From: Oceanibaculum indicum P24
GTDB lineage: Bacteria; Pseudomonadota; Alphaproteobacteria; Oceanibaculales; Oceanibaculaceae
DNA length: 64,000 nucleotides
Assembly (NCBI RefSeq): GCF_000299935.1
Contig: NZ_AMRL01000008.1
Span: 62,001 to 126,000, forward strand
Direction of reading: 5' to 3'
Both the position numbers and the translations under genes were made by a program. Shown in pieces: positions 17,907 through 26,715 of this stretch. The notes beneath the pieces were generated by a model. It did not search any database, had not been told where the DNA came from, and saw nothing but the letters and a program-made list of their open reading frames with translations. How positions within the stretch are numbered: position 1 is the first letter of the stretch; every line of letters starts with the position of its first letter.

Positions 17907-18815
17907 ATGTCCTCCCCCACCCCCTCCCCGGATTCGGGCGCCCTTCCCAACGCGGTGAAGGGCATCCTGTGCATGATCACCGGATCGGCGATCATCACGC
18001 TGAACGACACCGCGATGAAATGGCTGACGACCGACGGCGTGCCGGTCGGCCAGGTCATGTTCATCCGCGGCTGCGTTGCCATCGTGCTGGTCTATCTGAC
18101 GATGCGCCGGCTGTTCGGCCGCGAGTCGCTGCGGGTGAACAGCTGGAAGGCGCAGCTTGCCCGCGGCTTCCTGTTCTGGCTGGCGGCCTTCATCTATAAC
18201 CACGCGCTGCACCATCTGCCGCTGGCGACCGCCATCAGCCTGTCCTTCGTCGCTCCGCTGTTCGTCACCGCGCTGGCGGTGCCGCTGCTGGGCGAGCGGG
18301 TCGGCTGGCGGCGCTGGACGGCCGTGCTGGTCGGCTTTGCCGGCATGCTGATCATGATGCGGCCAGGCGGCGACATCGTGCTGATCTTCGCCACCCTGCC
18401 GATCATCGCCGCCTTCGTCGGCGCGGTGCGCGACATCCTGACCCGCAAGATGAGCGCGACCGAGACCTCCGCCTCGATCCTGATGGTCACCACGGTGATG
18501 GTCACGCTGACCAGCGTGCCGACCGCCTTCGCCGGCGACTGGATCATGCCCGAGCCTTCGCATCTGGCGATCATGGTAGCGGCTGCCTGCTGCATGGTGC
18601 TGGCGCATTATCTGGTTATCGAGAGCCTGCGCCTGGCCGAGGCCGGCCTCGTGGTGCCGTTCAAGTACACCCAGCTGATCTGGGGTGCTGTCATCGGCTT
18701 CGCGATCTGGGGCTATGTGCCGGATATCTGGCAATGGATCGGTGCCGCCGTGGTGATCGGCAGCGGGCTGTTCATCTTCCGCCGGGAGATCACCCTTGCC
18801 CGACAGAGACGATAG
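17907..18815 (+). CDS. EamA/DMT-family transporter, first of a tandem pair
   Basis: 302-aa inner-membrane protein with two EamA repeats and about ten transmembrane helices. Characteristic are NDTAMKWLTTDGVPVGQVMF at the first helix pair, LGERVGWRRWTAVLVGFAGM at the end of repeat one, and LRLAEAGLVVPFKYTQLIWG in repeat two. The family exports amino acids, purines or other metabolites. It starts 9 nt after the serine hydrolase and overlaps the next EamA gene by 20 nt. The two paralogues share the same motifs (LGERVGWRRW; NDxxMKWL), so they arose by duplication and may work together as a heterodimer. Confidence 0.87.
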   Translation: MSSPTPSPDSGALPNAVKGILCMITGSAIITLNDTAMKWLTTDGVPVGQVMFIRGCVAIVLVYLTMRRLFGRESLRVNSWKAQLARGFLFWLAAFIYNHALHHLPLATAISLSFVAPLFVTALAVPLLGERVGWRRWTAVLVGFAGMLIMMRPGGDIVLIFATLPIIAAFVGAVRDILTRKMSATETSASILMVTTVMVTLTSVPTAFAGDWIMPEPSHLAIMVAAACCMVLAHYLVIESLRLAEAGLVVPFKYTQLIWGAVIGFAIWGYVPDIWQWIGAAVVIGSGLFIFRREITLARQRR

Positions 18816-19758
18816 GCCCTCGGCCATTCCGCTGCCCAGTTCGCCGACCGCGCAGTCGGCGCCGCCGGTACGGCCTGTCTCGGTCTCGACAGCACCGGGC
18901 AAGGGCATCGGACTGACCGTCGGCGGCACGGCGATCATCACCTTCAACGACGCCATCATGAAATGGCTGTCGGCCTTCCTGCCGGTCGGCGAGGCGCTGT
19001 TCGTGCGCGGCGGCTTCGCCATACCCTTCATCTGCCTGCTGGCCTGCCTGACCGGTGGCTGGCGCACGCTGCGCGTGGGCCGCTGGAAGGCGCAGCTGCT
19101 GCGCGGCTCGCTTGTGGTCGCCGGCTCCTATTTCTTCTTCTACTCGGTGAAATACCTGCCGCTGGCCGATGTAGTGGCCATCGGTTTCGCCGGGCCGCTC
19201 TTCACCACCGCACTGGCACCGTTCTTCCTGGGCGAGCGGGTGGGCTGGCGGCGCTGGAGTGCTGTGCTGATCGGCTTCGGCGGCGTGCTGCTGATGGTCC
19301 GCCCACAGGCCGCCTTCACCGGGGAGCTTGGCTGGATCGTGCTGCTGCCGCTGTGCGGTGCCTGCACGGGCGCCGTGCGCGACATCGTCACCCGCAAGCT
19401 GATGGCGACCGAGACCACCTCCGGTACGCTGCTGGTGACGACCTTCTGCGTCACCCTGTCCGGCCTCGCCACCTGGCCGCTGGGCTGGGTGCCGCTGGAC
19501 AGCCAGCTGACGCTGCTGCTGGCCGCCACCAGCATCCTGTTGGCCTCGGCGCATTTCCTGCTGATCACCGCCTATCGCTTCGCCGAGGCGGCACTGATCG
19601 CGCCCTTCCGCTTCATCAACCTGCTGTGGGCGGCGATCTTCGGCTATCTGTTCTGGGGCGATGTCCCGAACGCGACCATGCTGGCCGGCGCCGCCGTGGT
19701 CATCGGCTCCAACCTGTTCATCTGGCACCGCGAGACGCGGCTGGCTAAGCGTCGCTAG
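18796..19758 (+). CDS. EamA/DMT-family transporter, second of a tandem pair, TTG start
   Basis: 320-aa EamA transporter with about ten transmembrane helices (FNDAIMKWLSAFLPVGEALF; FLGERVGWRRWSAVLIGFGG; RFAEAALIAPFRFINLLWAA). No ATG or GTG precedes the first helix. The TTG at 18796 has GGGAG at 18783-18787 about 8 nt upstream, so it is the likely start; it overlaps the end of the first paralogue by 20 nt. The first 35 residues are a proline/serine-rich cytoplasmic tail. Its stop TAG (19756-19758) overlaps the stop of the convergent ZIP gene in the shared CTAG. The substrate is unknown. Confidence 0.83.
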   Translation: MPDRDDRPSAIPLPSSPTAQSAPPVRPVSVSTAPGKGIGLTVGGTAIITFNDAIMKWLSAFLPVGEALFVRGGFAIPFICLLACLTGGWRTLRVGRWKAQLLRGSLVVAGSYFFFYSVKYLPLADVVAIGFAGPLFTTALAPFFLGERVGWRRWSAVLIGFGGVLLMVRPQAAFTGELGWIVLLPLCGACTGAVRDIVTRKLMATETTSGTLLVTTFCVTLSGLATWPLGWVPLDSQLTLLLAATSILLASAHFLLITAYRFAEAALIAPFRFINLLWAAIFGYLFWGDVPNATMLAGAAVVIGSNLFIWHRETRLAKRR

Positions 19759-20555
19759 ATGACAACGTCCAGCAGCATCATGGTCACGAACCCGGCCATC
19801 AGCGCGAAGGTCGCCGGCGTCTCATAGCCATTGCGGTGGGTCTCGGGGATGACCTCATGGCTGATGACGAAGATCATCGCCCCTGCCGCCGCCGCCAGCG
19901 CCCAGGGCAGCGCCGGCTCCACGACGCTGACGAGGCCGGCGCCAATGAAGCCGCCGAACACCTCCACCACGCCAGTCAGCAGCGCGATGCCGATGGCCAC
20001 TGCGCGGCTGTAGCCGAGGCCCAGCATGACCAGCGCCACGATGAAGCCTTCCGGCAGGTTCTGGATGAAGATGCCGCTGGTCAGTGACAGCCCGTTGGAA
20101 ATATCGCCGCCGCCGAATCCGACGCCGACCGCCAGACCTTCCGGGAAATTGTGGAAGGTGATGGCCAGCACGAACAGCCAGACCCGACGGATTTCGACGG
20201 CATCGACATTTTCCGGCCCTTTGATCATGTGCTCATGCGGCAGGAACCGGTGCACGACATAGAGGCCGTAAGCGCCGATCATCATGCCCAGCGTGACCAC
20301 AACGACGCCGGCCAGCGCGCTGCCATACTGCTCCGCGCCGATATCCACGCCCTGCAGGATCAGCGAGAAGCAGGCCGCCGCCAGCATGATACCCGCCGCA
20401 TAGCCCAGCAGCATGTCCTGGGTGCGCTGCGAGATGGTGGTAACGGCGAAGACCGGCAAGGCGCCGACACCGGTCGCCGCGCCCGCCGCAAGGCTGGCGA
20501 TGACGCCGATCCAGATCATCGGCAGGCCGGCAAAGAACAGTTCGACACTCGCCAT
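19755..20555 (-). CDS. ZIP-family divalent metal transporter
   Basis: 266-aa inner-membrane protein with eight predicted helices. The ZIP metal-binding motifs are intact: HNFPEGLAVGVGFGGG in helix 4 and HEVIPETHRNG in helix 5, as in bacterial ZupT/GufA-type zinc-iron transporters. The ATG at 20555 has AAGGAA about 9 nt upstream; an earlier in-frame ATG at 20582 lacks this. Expected role is uptake of zinc, iron or manganese. Its position next to dps may reflect shared iron or oxidative-stress control, although the two are separated by a terminator. Confidence 0.87.
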   Translation of the reverse strand: MASVELFFAGLPMIWIGVIASLAAGAATGVGALPVFAVTTISQRTQDMLLGYAAGIMLAAACFSLILQGVDIGAEQYGSALAGVVVVTLGMMIGAYGLYVVHRFLPHEHMIKGPENVDAVEIRRVWLFVLAITFHNFPEGLAVGVGFGGGDISNGLSLTSGIFIQNLPEGFIVALVMLGLGYSRAVAIGIALLTGVVEVFGGFIGAGLVSVVEPALPWALAAAAGAMIFVISHEVIPETHRNGYETPATFALMAGFVTMMLLDVVI

Positions 20556-20580
20556 TGGGATTCTTTCCTTGAGCGGACGC

Positions 20581-20619
20581 AAAAAGGGCGCCGGACTATT
20601 TAAGACGGTCCGGCGCCCT
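20581..20619 (-). terminator. rho-independent terminator after dps
   Basis: Perfect 12-bp stem AGGGCGCCGGAC/GTCCGGCGCCCT (20585-20596 and 20608-20619) with an 11-base loop. On the minus strand it is followed by TTTTT (aaaaa at 20581-20585). It lies 22 bp after the dps stop, separating dps from the ZIP gene. Confidence 0.85.
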
Positions 20620-20641
20620 GTGCGAGACTATTCGCGGAGGA

Positions 20642-21121
20642 TTACTGCAACAGGCTGCGCAGCATCCAGGCGGTCTTCTCATGCGTCTGCATGCGCTGGG
20701 TCAGCAGATCGACCGTCGGTTCGTCGCCGGCCTTGTCGGCCAGCGGCAGCAACTCGCGCGCGGTGCGCACCACCGCCTCCTGGTCCTTCACCAGCTGGGC
20801 GATCATCTCCTCGGCGGAGGGAACGCCGGTCTCTTCCTTCACGCTGGACAGCTTCGCATACTGCGAATAGCTGCCCGGCGCCGGGAAACCGAGGGCACGG
20901 ATACGCTCGGCAATCTCGTCCACCGCCAGCGCCAGGGCGTTGTACTGCTCCTCGAACATGAGGTGCAGCGTGTTGAACATGCGCCCGGTCACGTTCCAGT
21001 GGAAATTATGCGTCTTCAGATACAGCGTGTAGGTATCCGCGAGCAGCCGGGACAGCCCGTCCGCAATCGCCTTGCGGTCCTTCTTGCTGATGCCGATGTC
21101 GATTTCCGTACTCGTGCCCAT
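20642..21121 (-). CDS. dps: Dps-family DNA-protecting ferritin
   Basis: 159-aa Dps-like protein that forms a 12-subunit cage, oxidises Fe(II) with hydrogen peroxide and stores the iron. The ferroxidase-site pattern is present: His38 and His41 in [12 protein letters not shown], and [23 protein letters not shown] with His53, Glu57/Glu58 and the downstream DEIAER. There is no long lysine-rich N-terminal tail, so DNA binding may be weak or indirect. It lies next to ahpD-ahpC-oxyR, consistent with a peroxide-stress locus. It ends at a strong intrinsic terminator. Confidence 0.92.
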   Translation of the reverse strand: MGTSTEIDIGISKKDRKAIADGLSRLLADTYTLYLKTHNFHWNVTGRMFNTLHLMFEEQYNALALAVDEIAERIRALGFPAPGSYSQYAKLSSVKEETGVPSAEEMIAQLVKDQEAVVRTARELLPLADKAGDEPTVDLLTQRMQTHEKTAWMLRSLLQ

Positions 21122-21181
21122 CCGAACTCTCCTTCCGGTTGGCGAGGATGCCCCTGGGGGGATGGCCGATGATGACCTGGA

Positions 21182-21739
21182 TCAGGCGGCCTCCTGCGCC
21201 TTATTTACTTGCGCGCTGACAGCCTCCGCTTCAAGGGTGACTGCAACCGCATGAACCACGGCGGCGATGCGGATCGACGCCTGGATGGCCTCGCTCTTCA
21301 GGCCGTGCTTCAGCAGCTCGCGCTCGTGCGAATCGATGCACATGCCGCAGCCATTGATGGCGGAAACCGCCAGGCTCCACAGCTCGAAATCCGCCTTCTC
21401 CACGCCGGGCTTGCCGATCACGTTCATGCGCAGGCGCGCCGGCATGGTGTGATACTCCTCGTTCGAGGAGAGGTGCACGAAGCGATAGTAGATGTTGTTC
21501 ATGCCCATGATCGCGGCAGCAGACCGCGCGGCAGTCAGCGCCTCCGGCGACAGCTTCTCAGCTGCCTGCGCCTCGATGGCGGCAATCACCTCGGCATTGC
21601 GCGAGGCAATCGCGGAGGCGAGGAAGGTGCCCCACAGCTGCTGCTGGGTCAGGGTCTCCTCGTCGGCGAGGCTGGACAGGTTCAGCTTCAGGTCGCGCGC
21701 ATAGTCAGGCAGCGCGCTCTTCAGGGTGTCGATGCTCAT
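21182..21739 (-). CDS. ahpD: alkylhydroperoxidase AhpD
   Basis: 185-aa protein of the AhpD family, which reduces AhpC using a CxxC active site. The motif is Cys131-Gly-Met-Cys134 with His138 in [18 protein letters not shown], and the proton-relay Glu118 lies in the preceding helix. AAGGAG is 7 nt before the ATG at 21739; the longer open frame starting at 21829 lacks support. It is 111 nt downstream of ahpC on the same strand, the usual ahpC-ahpD order, and the partner AhpC has the extra C-terminal cysteine of AhpD-dependent enzymes. Confidence 0.93.
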   Translation of the reverse strand: MSIDTLKSALPDYARDLKLNLSSLADEETLTQQQLWGTFLASAIASRNAEVIAAIEAQAAEKLSPEALTAARSAAAIMGMNNIYYRFVHLSSNEEYHTMPARLRMNVIGKPGVEKADFELWSLAVSAINGCGMCIDSHERELLKHGLKSEAIQASIRIAAVVHAVAVTLEAEAVSAQVNKAQEAA

Positions 21740-21850
21740 GGCAGGCTCCTTATTGGAAATCCGGTAGAGGCAGAGAGCGGCGGACGGTTCACCCGCGGGG
21801 GATGAGAGGGTGGGATGACGGGTGGCCATCCGCCGCCCCTCAGGCGCTGT

Positions 21851-22390
21851 TTAGGCGGCCTTGAGGGTCTCTTCGCCCTTCTGCCAGTTGCACGGGCACA
21901 GCTCGTCGGTCTGCAGCGCGTCCAGCACGCGGATGACTTCCTTCGGGTTGCGGCCGACCGACAGGTCGTTCACCGACACGAAGCGGATGATGCCGTCCGG
22001 ATCGACGATGAAGGTGGCGCGGTTGGCGACGCCCTCTTCCTTGTCGAGAATGCCGAGGGCAGCGCTCAGCTCCTTCTTGATGTCGGCCAGCCACGGATAG
22101 GTGACAGCCTTCAGGTCATCGCGGCTCTGGCGCCAGGCGACATGCACGAACTCGGAGTCGGTGGAGCCGCCGATAAGAACCGCGTCGCGATCCGCGAAAT
22201 CCTCGTTCAGCTCGCCGAACGCCACGATCTCGGTCGGGCACACGAAGGTGAAGTCCTTCGGCCAGAACATGTAGACCTTCCACTTGCCCTCGAAGCTGTC
22301 CTGGTTCAGAACCGGGAAGTCCTTCGGCAGCTCGGCCGACTCAACGGCCTTCAGGGAATAAGCGGGGAACTTGTCGCCAATGGTAAGCAT
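21851..22390 (-). CDS. ahpC: peroxiredoxin AhpC (AhpD-dependent type)
   Basis: 179-aa 2-Cys peroxiredoxin that reduces hydrogen peroxide, organic hydroperoxides and peroxynitrite. The peroxidatic cysteine is Cys51 in DFTFVCPTEIVAF. The C-terminus has two cysteines, Cys165 and Cys167 (ELCPCNWQKGE), like the three-cysteine actinobacterial AhpC that works with AhpD. GGAGAG precedes the ATG at 22390 by 8 nt. It is divergent from oxyR across a 109-bp gap with a candidate OxyR site, so peroxide induction is expected. Confidence 0.95.
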   Translation of the reverse strand: MLTIGDKFPAYSLKAVESAELPKDFPVLNQDSFEGKWKVYMFWPKDFTFVCPTEIVAFGELNEDFADRDAVLIGGSTDSEFVHVAWRQSRDDLKAVTYPWLADIKKELSAALGILDKEEGVANRATFIVDPDGIIRFVSVNDLSVGRNPKEVIRVLDALQTDELCPCNWQKGEETLKAA

Positions 22391-22475
22391 GTTGATGTCT
22401 CTCCATGAATTGGGTTCGGGTAAGCCGACAAACGGAATATGCTGCAGCGCACGCATTCTTTCCAATGAGTTAATC

Positions 22476-22492
22476 CGATAGTTACAATCGAT
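22476..22492. promoter_or_regulatory. candidate OxyR/LysR-type binding site
   Basis: The sequence ATAG-N7-CGAT (22478-22492), embedded in the perfect inverted repeat CGAT-N7-ATCG (22476-22490), closely matches one half-site unit of the OxyR consensus ATAG-N7-CTAT. It lies 8 bp before the oxyR ATG and about 86 bp upstream of the divergent ahpC, fitting autoregulation plus ahpC activation. Only one clear unit is visible; OxyR usually binds two or more in tandem. Confidence 0.5.
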
Positions 22493-22499
22493 AAAATCA

Positions 22500-23411
22500 A
22501 TGACCCCACTCCCCACCCTGAAGCAGCTCCGCTATCTCGTGGCATTGGCCGAACATCATCATTTCGGTAAGGCCGCCGAGGCCTGCTTCGTCACCCAATC
22601 CACCCTAAGCGCCGGCATCCAAGAGCTGGAAACCCTGCTGGGCACGGTGCTGGTGGATCGCGGCAACCGCAGTGTGATCTTCACCCCTGTGGGTGAGGCC
22701 GTGCTGCAGCGCGCAAGAAAGCTGCTGAGTGATGCGGAGGAACTGGTGGAGGAGGCCGCCGCCGGCCGGCAGCCGCTGTCCGGCCGCCTGCGCATGGGCG
22801 TCATCCCGACGGTGGGCCCGTTCCTGCTGCCCCGCATCCTGCCCGCCCTGCGGGAGGCCTATCCGGCACTGAAGCTGTATCTGACCGAGGACCGCACCGA
22901 ACGGCTGGTCGAGCAGTTGAAGGAGGGCGCGCTGGATATCCTGCTGCTGGCCCTGCCGTACGACATCGGCGATGTCGAGACCGTCTCCCTGGCCGGAGAC
23001 AGCTTCTATTTCTGTTGCCTGCCGGAGCATCCGCTGGCGCAGCGCAACCTTGTCCCGGTGGAAGCGCTGAAGGGCGAGAATCTGCTGCTGCTGGAAGACG
23101 GGCATTGCCTGCGCGACCATGCGCTGGCCGCCTGCCGGCTGGAAGGCGCGCGGAACAGCCAGGGCTTCCGCGCCACCAGCCTGCATACGCTGGTGCAGAT
23201 GGTCGATAACGGGCTGGGTGTCACGCTGCTGCCGAAGCTGGCGCTGGATGGCAAGCTGCTGGACGGCACCCGTCTGGTCGCGCGGCCCATGGACGACCCT
23301 GAGGCCACGCGTGAGATCGGGCTGGTCTGGCGGCGCGGCACCGCCCGGCGCGAGGAATTCCAGCTTCTCGCCGATTTCTTGAAAGCGCAGATGGCGGCGC
23401 TATCTACCTGA
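22500..23411 (+). CDS. oxyR: LysR-type hydrogen peroxide sensor OxyR
   Basis: 303-aa LysR-family regulator. The N-terminal winged helix-turn-helix is at about residues 5-64 (LKQLRYLVALAEHHHFGKAA; QSTLSAGIQELETLLG). The effector domain keeps the redox pair Cys203 and Cys212 in LEDGHCLRDHALAAC, with the same nine-residue spacing as E. coli Cys199/Cys208. On oxidation these form a disulfide that switches the tetramer to activation. It is divergent from ahpC, the classic target arrangement. The ATG at 22500 directly follows the candidate operator. Confidence 0.94.
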   Translation: MTPLPTLKQLRYLVALAEHHHFGKAAEACFVTQSTLSAGIQELETLLGTVLVDRGNRSVIFTPVGEAVLQRARKLLSDAEELVEEAAAGRQPLSGRLRMGVIPTVGPFLLPRILPALREAYPALKLYLTEDRTERLVEQLKEGALDILLLALPYDIGDVETVSLAGDSFYFCCLPEHPLAQRNLVPVEALKGENLLLLEDGHCLRDHALAACRLEGARNSQGFRATSLHTLVQMVDNGLGVTLLPKLALDGKLLDGTRLVARPMDDPEATREIGLVWRRGTARREEFQLLADFLKAQMAALST

Positions 23412-23440
23412 CCTTAAAGCTTTTCCGGCAGGACCATAGA

Positions 23441-24412
23441 ATGATAACCAACACAGCCCGCGCCTTCTGGATTGACCGGCCCGGCAAGGGCGTGATCCGC
23501 GAGGAGAGCCTGCCGGAACCGGCCGGGGGCGAAGTGCGCGTACGCACGCTCTACAGCGCCGTCAGCCGGGGCACGGAGAGCCTGGTGTTCCAGGGCAAGG
23601 TGCCGCAGAGCCAGTGGCAGGCGATGCGCGCTCCCTTCCAGGGCGGCTTCTTCCCCGCCCCGCTGAAATATGGCTACATCAATATCGGTGTGGTGGAGGA
23701 TGGCGCCCTGCCCGCCGGCACCCCAATCTTCTGCCTGTACCCGCATCAGGACCGCTATGTCGTGCCGGCCGATGCCGTCACCCCCCTGCCCGACAGCCTG
23801 CCGCCGGAACGTGCCGTGCTGGCCGCCAATATGGAAACCGCGATCAACGGGCTCTGGGATGCCGCCCCGCTGGTCGGTGACCGCATCGCGGTGATCGGCG
23901 CCGGCGTGGTCGGCTGTCTGGTCGCCTTTCTGGCCAGCCGCCTGCCGGGCGCAAAGGTCGAGCTGATCGATATCGATCCGGCCAAGGCCGCCATCGCCGA
24001 GGCGCTGGGCATCCCCTTCGCGCTGACCCGCGACGCCACCCGCGAGGCCGATATCGTCATCCATGCCAGCGGTAACCCGATGGGGCTGCAAAGCGCGCTG
24101 ACCTTCGCCGCCTATGAAGCCACAGTGCTGGAAATGAGCTGGTACGGCAGCACGCTTGTTCCTCTTCCATTGGGTGAAGAGTTTCATTCCAAACGATTGA
24201 TTTTGAAATCATCTCAGGTCGGCGGCATCTCCCCGGCCCGGCGGGCGCGGCGCTGCTATGCCGACCGCATGGCGCTGGCCCTGTCGCTGCTGGCCGATGA
24301 CCGGCTGGACGCGCTGATCACCGGTGAAAGCCCGTTCGAGGAACTGCCGGACCTCATGCCCACACTCGCGTCAAACCCTGCCGGCACGCTCTGCCACCGC
24401 ATCCGTTACTGA
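23441..24412 (+). CDS. BchC-like medium-chain dehydrogenase of the pterin-like cluster
   Basis: 323-aa medium-chain dehydrogenase/reductase. The N-terminal GroES-like half has [19 protein letters not shown], where alcohol dehydrogenases carry the catalytic zinc cysteine; here it is replaced by serine, and the four-cysteine structural zinc loop is absent. The Rossmann motif is [16 protein letters not shown], followed by [19 protein letters not shown]. The SRGTE pattern recalls BchC-type bacteriochlorophyll dehydrogenases. An AT-rich codon run lies at about 24160-24217 inside the gene. It is first in a tightly spaced unit (10 nt to the next gene) and probably oxidises a hydroxyl group on the cluster's product. 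The substrate is unknown. Confidence 0.8.
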   Translation: MITNTARAFWIDRPGKGVIREESLPEPAGGEVRVRTLYSAVSRGTESLVFQGKVPQSQWQAMRAPFQGGFFPAPLKYGYINIGVVEDGALPAGTPIFCLYPHQDRYVVPADAVTPLPDSLPPERAVLAANMETAINGLWDAAPLVGDRIAVIGAGVVGCLVAFLASRLPGAKVELIDIDPAKAAIAEALGIPFALTRDATREADIVIHASGNPMGLQSALTFAAYEATVLEMSWYGSTLVPLPLGEEFHSKRLILKSSQVGGISPARRARRCYADRMALALSLLADDRLDALITGESPFEELPDLMPTLASNPAGTLCHRIRY

Positions 24413-24422
24413 GGAATCCATC

Positions 24423-24827
24423 ATGTTCAGCGTCACCGTCCGCGACCATTTCATGATCGCCCACAGCTTCGTGGGTGAAGTGTTCGGCCCTGCCCAGGCG
24501 CTGCATGGCGCCACCTATGTGGTGGATGTCGAGTTCCGCCGCCCGAAGCTGGACAGCGACGGCATCGTCGTCGATATCGGCCGCGCGACCGACACGCTGA
24601 AAGCCGTGCTGGCGGAGTTCAACTTCAAGAATCTGGACGAGGAAGAACAGTTCCGCGGCCAGAACACCACCACCGAATTCATGGCCAAGGTGGTGTTCGA
24701 CCGCATGGCGGCGCGCATCGCGGCGGGCGATCTGGGCGCGCAGGCCGGTGGCCTCACCGGCATGAAGGTCGCCCTGCATGAAAGTCACGCCGCCTGGGCC
24801 GCCTATGAGGGCAGTCTGCAAGCGTGA
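24423..24827 (+). CDS. 6-pyruvoyl-tetrahydropterin synthase/QueD-like protein with lost catalytic residues
   Basis: 134-aa T-fold protein of the PTPS/QueD family. Against QueD it keeps the first zinc histidine (His14 in FMIAHSF), the second (His28 in ALHGATY) and the substrate-anchoring glutamate (Glu120 in LHESHAAW). The third zinc histidine (HGH to HGA, Ala30) is replaced, the catalytic cysteine of CGRLHGH reads alanine in AQALHGA, and the Asp-His dyad of LDHHYL reads FNFKNL. It is therefore unlikely to do standard PTPS or carboxytetrahydropterin synthesis; it may bind a pterin or catalyse a different step. GAGGAA precedes the ATG at 24423, and a longer open frame is disregarded. It overlaps the glycosyltransferase by 4 nt. 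Confidence 0.82.
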   Translation: MFSVTVRDHFMIAHSFVGEVFGPAQALHGATYVVDVEFRRPKLDSDGIVVDIGRATDTLKAVLAEFNFKNLDEEEQFRGQNTTTEFMAKVVFDRMAARIAAGDLGAQAGGLTGMKVALHESHAAWAAYEGSLQA

Positions 24828-25864
24828 GCAGCCTGCATTTCTTGCTGCCGGGCGATCCGGAGACGCGCACCGGCGGCTACCTCTATGATGCCCGCATCAC
24901 CGCCGGGCTGGAAGCGCTTGGCTGGACGCTCCATCGCCATCGGCTGGCCGACAGCTTCCCCTTCCCCGGCGCCACAGATCTGGGCCAGGCGGGCGATATC
25001 CTCGCCAGCCTGCCGGACGATGCGCTGGTGCTGATCGACGGGCTGGCGCTGGGCGTGCTGCCCGCCGTGATCGCTCCGCACGCCACAAGGCTGCGCCTCG
25101 CCGCACTGGTGCACCATCCGCTCGCCGAGGAAACCGGACTGGACGAAGCGGCCCGGCACTGGCTGTTCGAAAGCGAGAAGGCGGCGCTGGCGATGGTCCG
25201 CCATGTCGTCGTCACCAGCCCCTTCACAGCCACGGCGCTGGTCCCCTATGGCGTGCCGGCACAGCGCGTCACGGTGATCCTGCCCGGCACCGACCCCGCC
25301 CCGGTGGCGCAGGGCTCCGGCAACCCCGGTCTGCATATCCTCGCCGTCGGCACGCTGACGCCGCGCAAGGGGCATGACGTGCTGCTGACCGCGCTGGGCA
25401 CGCTGCTGCACCATGACTGGACGCTGACACTGGCCGGCGGCGCACGCGACGAGGCAACAGCGGCGCTGGTCAAAAAATTGCTTCAGAACAAGAACTTATC
25501 GGATCGTGTCACTATGGCTGGCGAAGTCGATGGCGCGGCACTGGCGGCCCTCTATGACCGGGCCGACCTGTTCGCGCTGGCCTCGCATTATGAGGGCTAT
25601 GGCATGGTGTTCGCCGAGGCGCTGGCGCGCGGCCTGCCGGTCATCGGCACCACCGGCGGCGCGATCCCGACCACCGTTCCGCCCGAGGCCGGGCTGCTGG
25701 TGCCACCCGGCGATGCCGATGCCTTCGCGCAGGCGCTGGAAAGACTGATGACCAATCATGCCCTGCGTCAGACTCTCCGCGATGGCGCGCTGAAGGCACG
25801 CGATACCCTGCCGCGCTGGCCGGATCAGGCCCGCGCCCTCGCAACCCTGCTGGAGACGCTATGA
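24824..25864 (+). CDS. family 4 glycosyltransferase of the pterin-like cluster
   Basis: 346-aa GT-B glycosyltransferase. The C-terminal nucleotide-sugar site shows [17 protein letters not shown] and the EX7E motif in [20 protein letters not shown], followed by [16 protein letters not shown]. The N-terminus [20 protein letters not shown] has the usual glycine-rich acceptor-side loop. The GTG start at 24824 overlaps the stop of the PTPS-like gene (GTGA), and its own stop overlaps the methyltransferase start (ATGA). It is cytoplasmic and should transfer a sugar to the cluster product. Rare AT-rich codons occur at about 25468-25515. Sugar and acceptor are unknown. Confidence 0.85.
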   Translation: MSSLHFLLPGDPETRTGGYLYDARITAGLEALGWTLHRHRLADSFPFPGATDLGQAGDILASLPDDALVLIDGLALGVLPAVIAPHATRLRLAALVHHPLAEETGLDEAARHWLFESEKAALAMVRHVVVTSPFTATALVPYGVPAQRVTVILPGTDPAPVAQGSGNPGLHILAVGTLTPRKGHDVLLTALGTLLHHDWTLTLAGGARDEATAALVKKLLQNKNLSDRVTMAGEVDGAALAALYDRADLFALASHYEGYGMVFAEALARGLPVIGTTGGAIPTTVPPEAGLLVPPGDADAFAQALERLMTNHALRQTLRDGALKARDTLPRWPDQARALATLLETL

Positions 25865-26715
25865 GCGGCTTCTCATCCGACTGGCTCGCCCTGCGCGCAC
25901 CCTATGACGATGCGGCGCGCGACAAGGCGCTGCTAGACCGATTGCGGGACTGGCGCGTGCGCTATGGCGGGATCGGCATTCTCGATCTCGGCTGCGGCAC
26001 CGGTGCCTCCCTGCGGGCGCTGGCGCCGCTGCTGCGCGGCACGCAGCGCTGGGTGATGGCGGATCATGACCCTGCCCTGCTGAAGGCGATCCCGGACCAC
26101 ACCGCCCGCTGGGCGTCGGCGGCTGGCCATGAGATGACGGGAGACGCTGTCACCGGCACGGGTTTCACCGCCAGTCTGGTCCCGCACCGGGCCGATCTGG
26201 CCGCCGGACTGGATGATCTGCCGCTGGACGGCGTGCGCCTGGTCACCGCCTCGGCACTGCTCGATCTGGTCTCGGCGGACTGGCTGGCAAGCCTTGTCGA
26301 TCTCTGCCGTCGCCACGGCCTCGCCTGTTATGCCGCGCTGACCTATGACGGGCGGCTCGACTGGACACCGGTGGACCGGCTGGATGCGGAGATGCACGCG
26401 CTGTTCGACCGGCACCAGCGCGGCACCAAGAGCTTCGGCCCGGCGCTCGGCCCCGATGCCGCGCAGGCCGCGACAGCCGCCTTCCGCGCCGCCGAGTTCA
26501 CTGTCCAGACGGGCCGCAGCGACTGGCAGATGGAGGCCGGCGACCGCGACATGCAGGAGGCGCTGCTGGCCGGCTATGTCCAGGCCGCGCTGGAGATCGC
26601 GCCGGATCGCGCCGGGGAGATCGAACATTGGCGGCAGCGCCGTCGCTTCGCCATCGGTGCCGGCACCAGCCGCCACCGCGTCGGCCATACCGATCTGCTG
26701 GCCCTGCCAGGCTAA
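25861..26715 (+). CDS. SAM-dependent methyltransferase of the pterin-like cluster
   Basis: 284-aa class I methyltransferase. Motif I is ILDLGCGTGAS (residues 40-50); the acidic end of strand 2 is WVMADHDPALLKAI; motif IV-like VTASALLDLVSADWL follows at about residues 130-145. The C-terminal part (about 170-280) is family-specific and ends near RRRFAIGAGTSRHRVGHTDL. It overlaps the glycosyltransferase by 4 nt, so dosage is coupled. Its stop shares four bases (CTAA) with the convergent RibD-C gene. It probably methylates the same small molecule; the substrate is not known. Confidence 0.83.
   Translation: MSGFSSDWLALRAPYDDAARDKALLDRLRDWRVRYGGIGILDLGCGTGASLRALAPLLRGTQRWVMADHDPALLKAIPDHTARWASAAGHEMTGDAVTGTGFTASLVPHRADLAAGLDDLPLDGVRLVTASALLDLVSADWLASLVDLCRRHGLACYAALTYDGRLDWTPVDRLDAEMHALFDRHQRGTKSFGPALGPDAAQAATAAFRAAEFTVQTGRSDWQMEAGDRDMQEALLAGYVQAALEIAPDRAGEIEHWRQRRRFAIGAGTSRHRVGHTDLLALPG

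Noticed and set aside
16758-19067. 769-codon minus-strand open frame over the serine hydrolase and EamA genes
   Set aside because: It covers three genes with clear families on the other strand and encodes repetitive His/Asp/Gln/Arg-rich sequence typical of GC-rich antisense frames.
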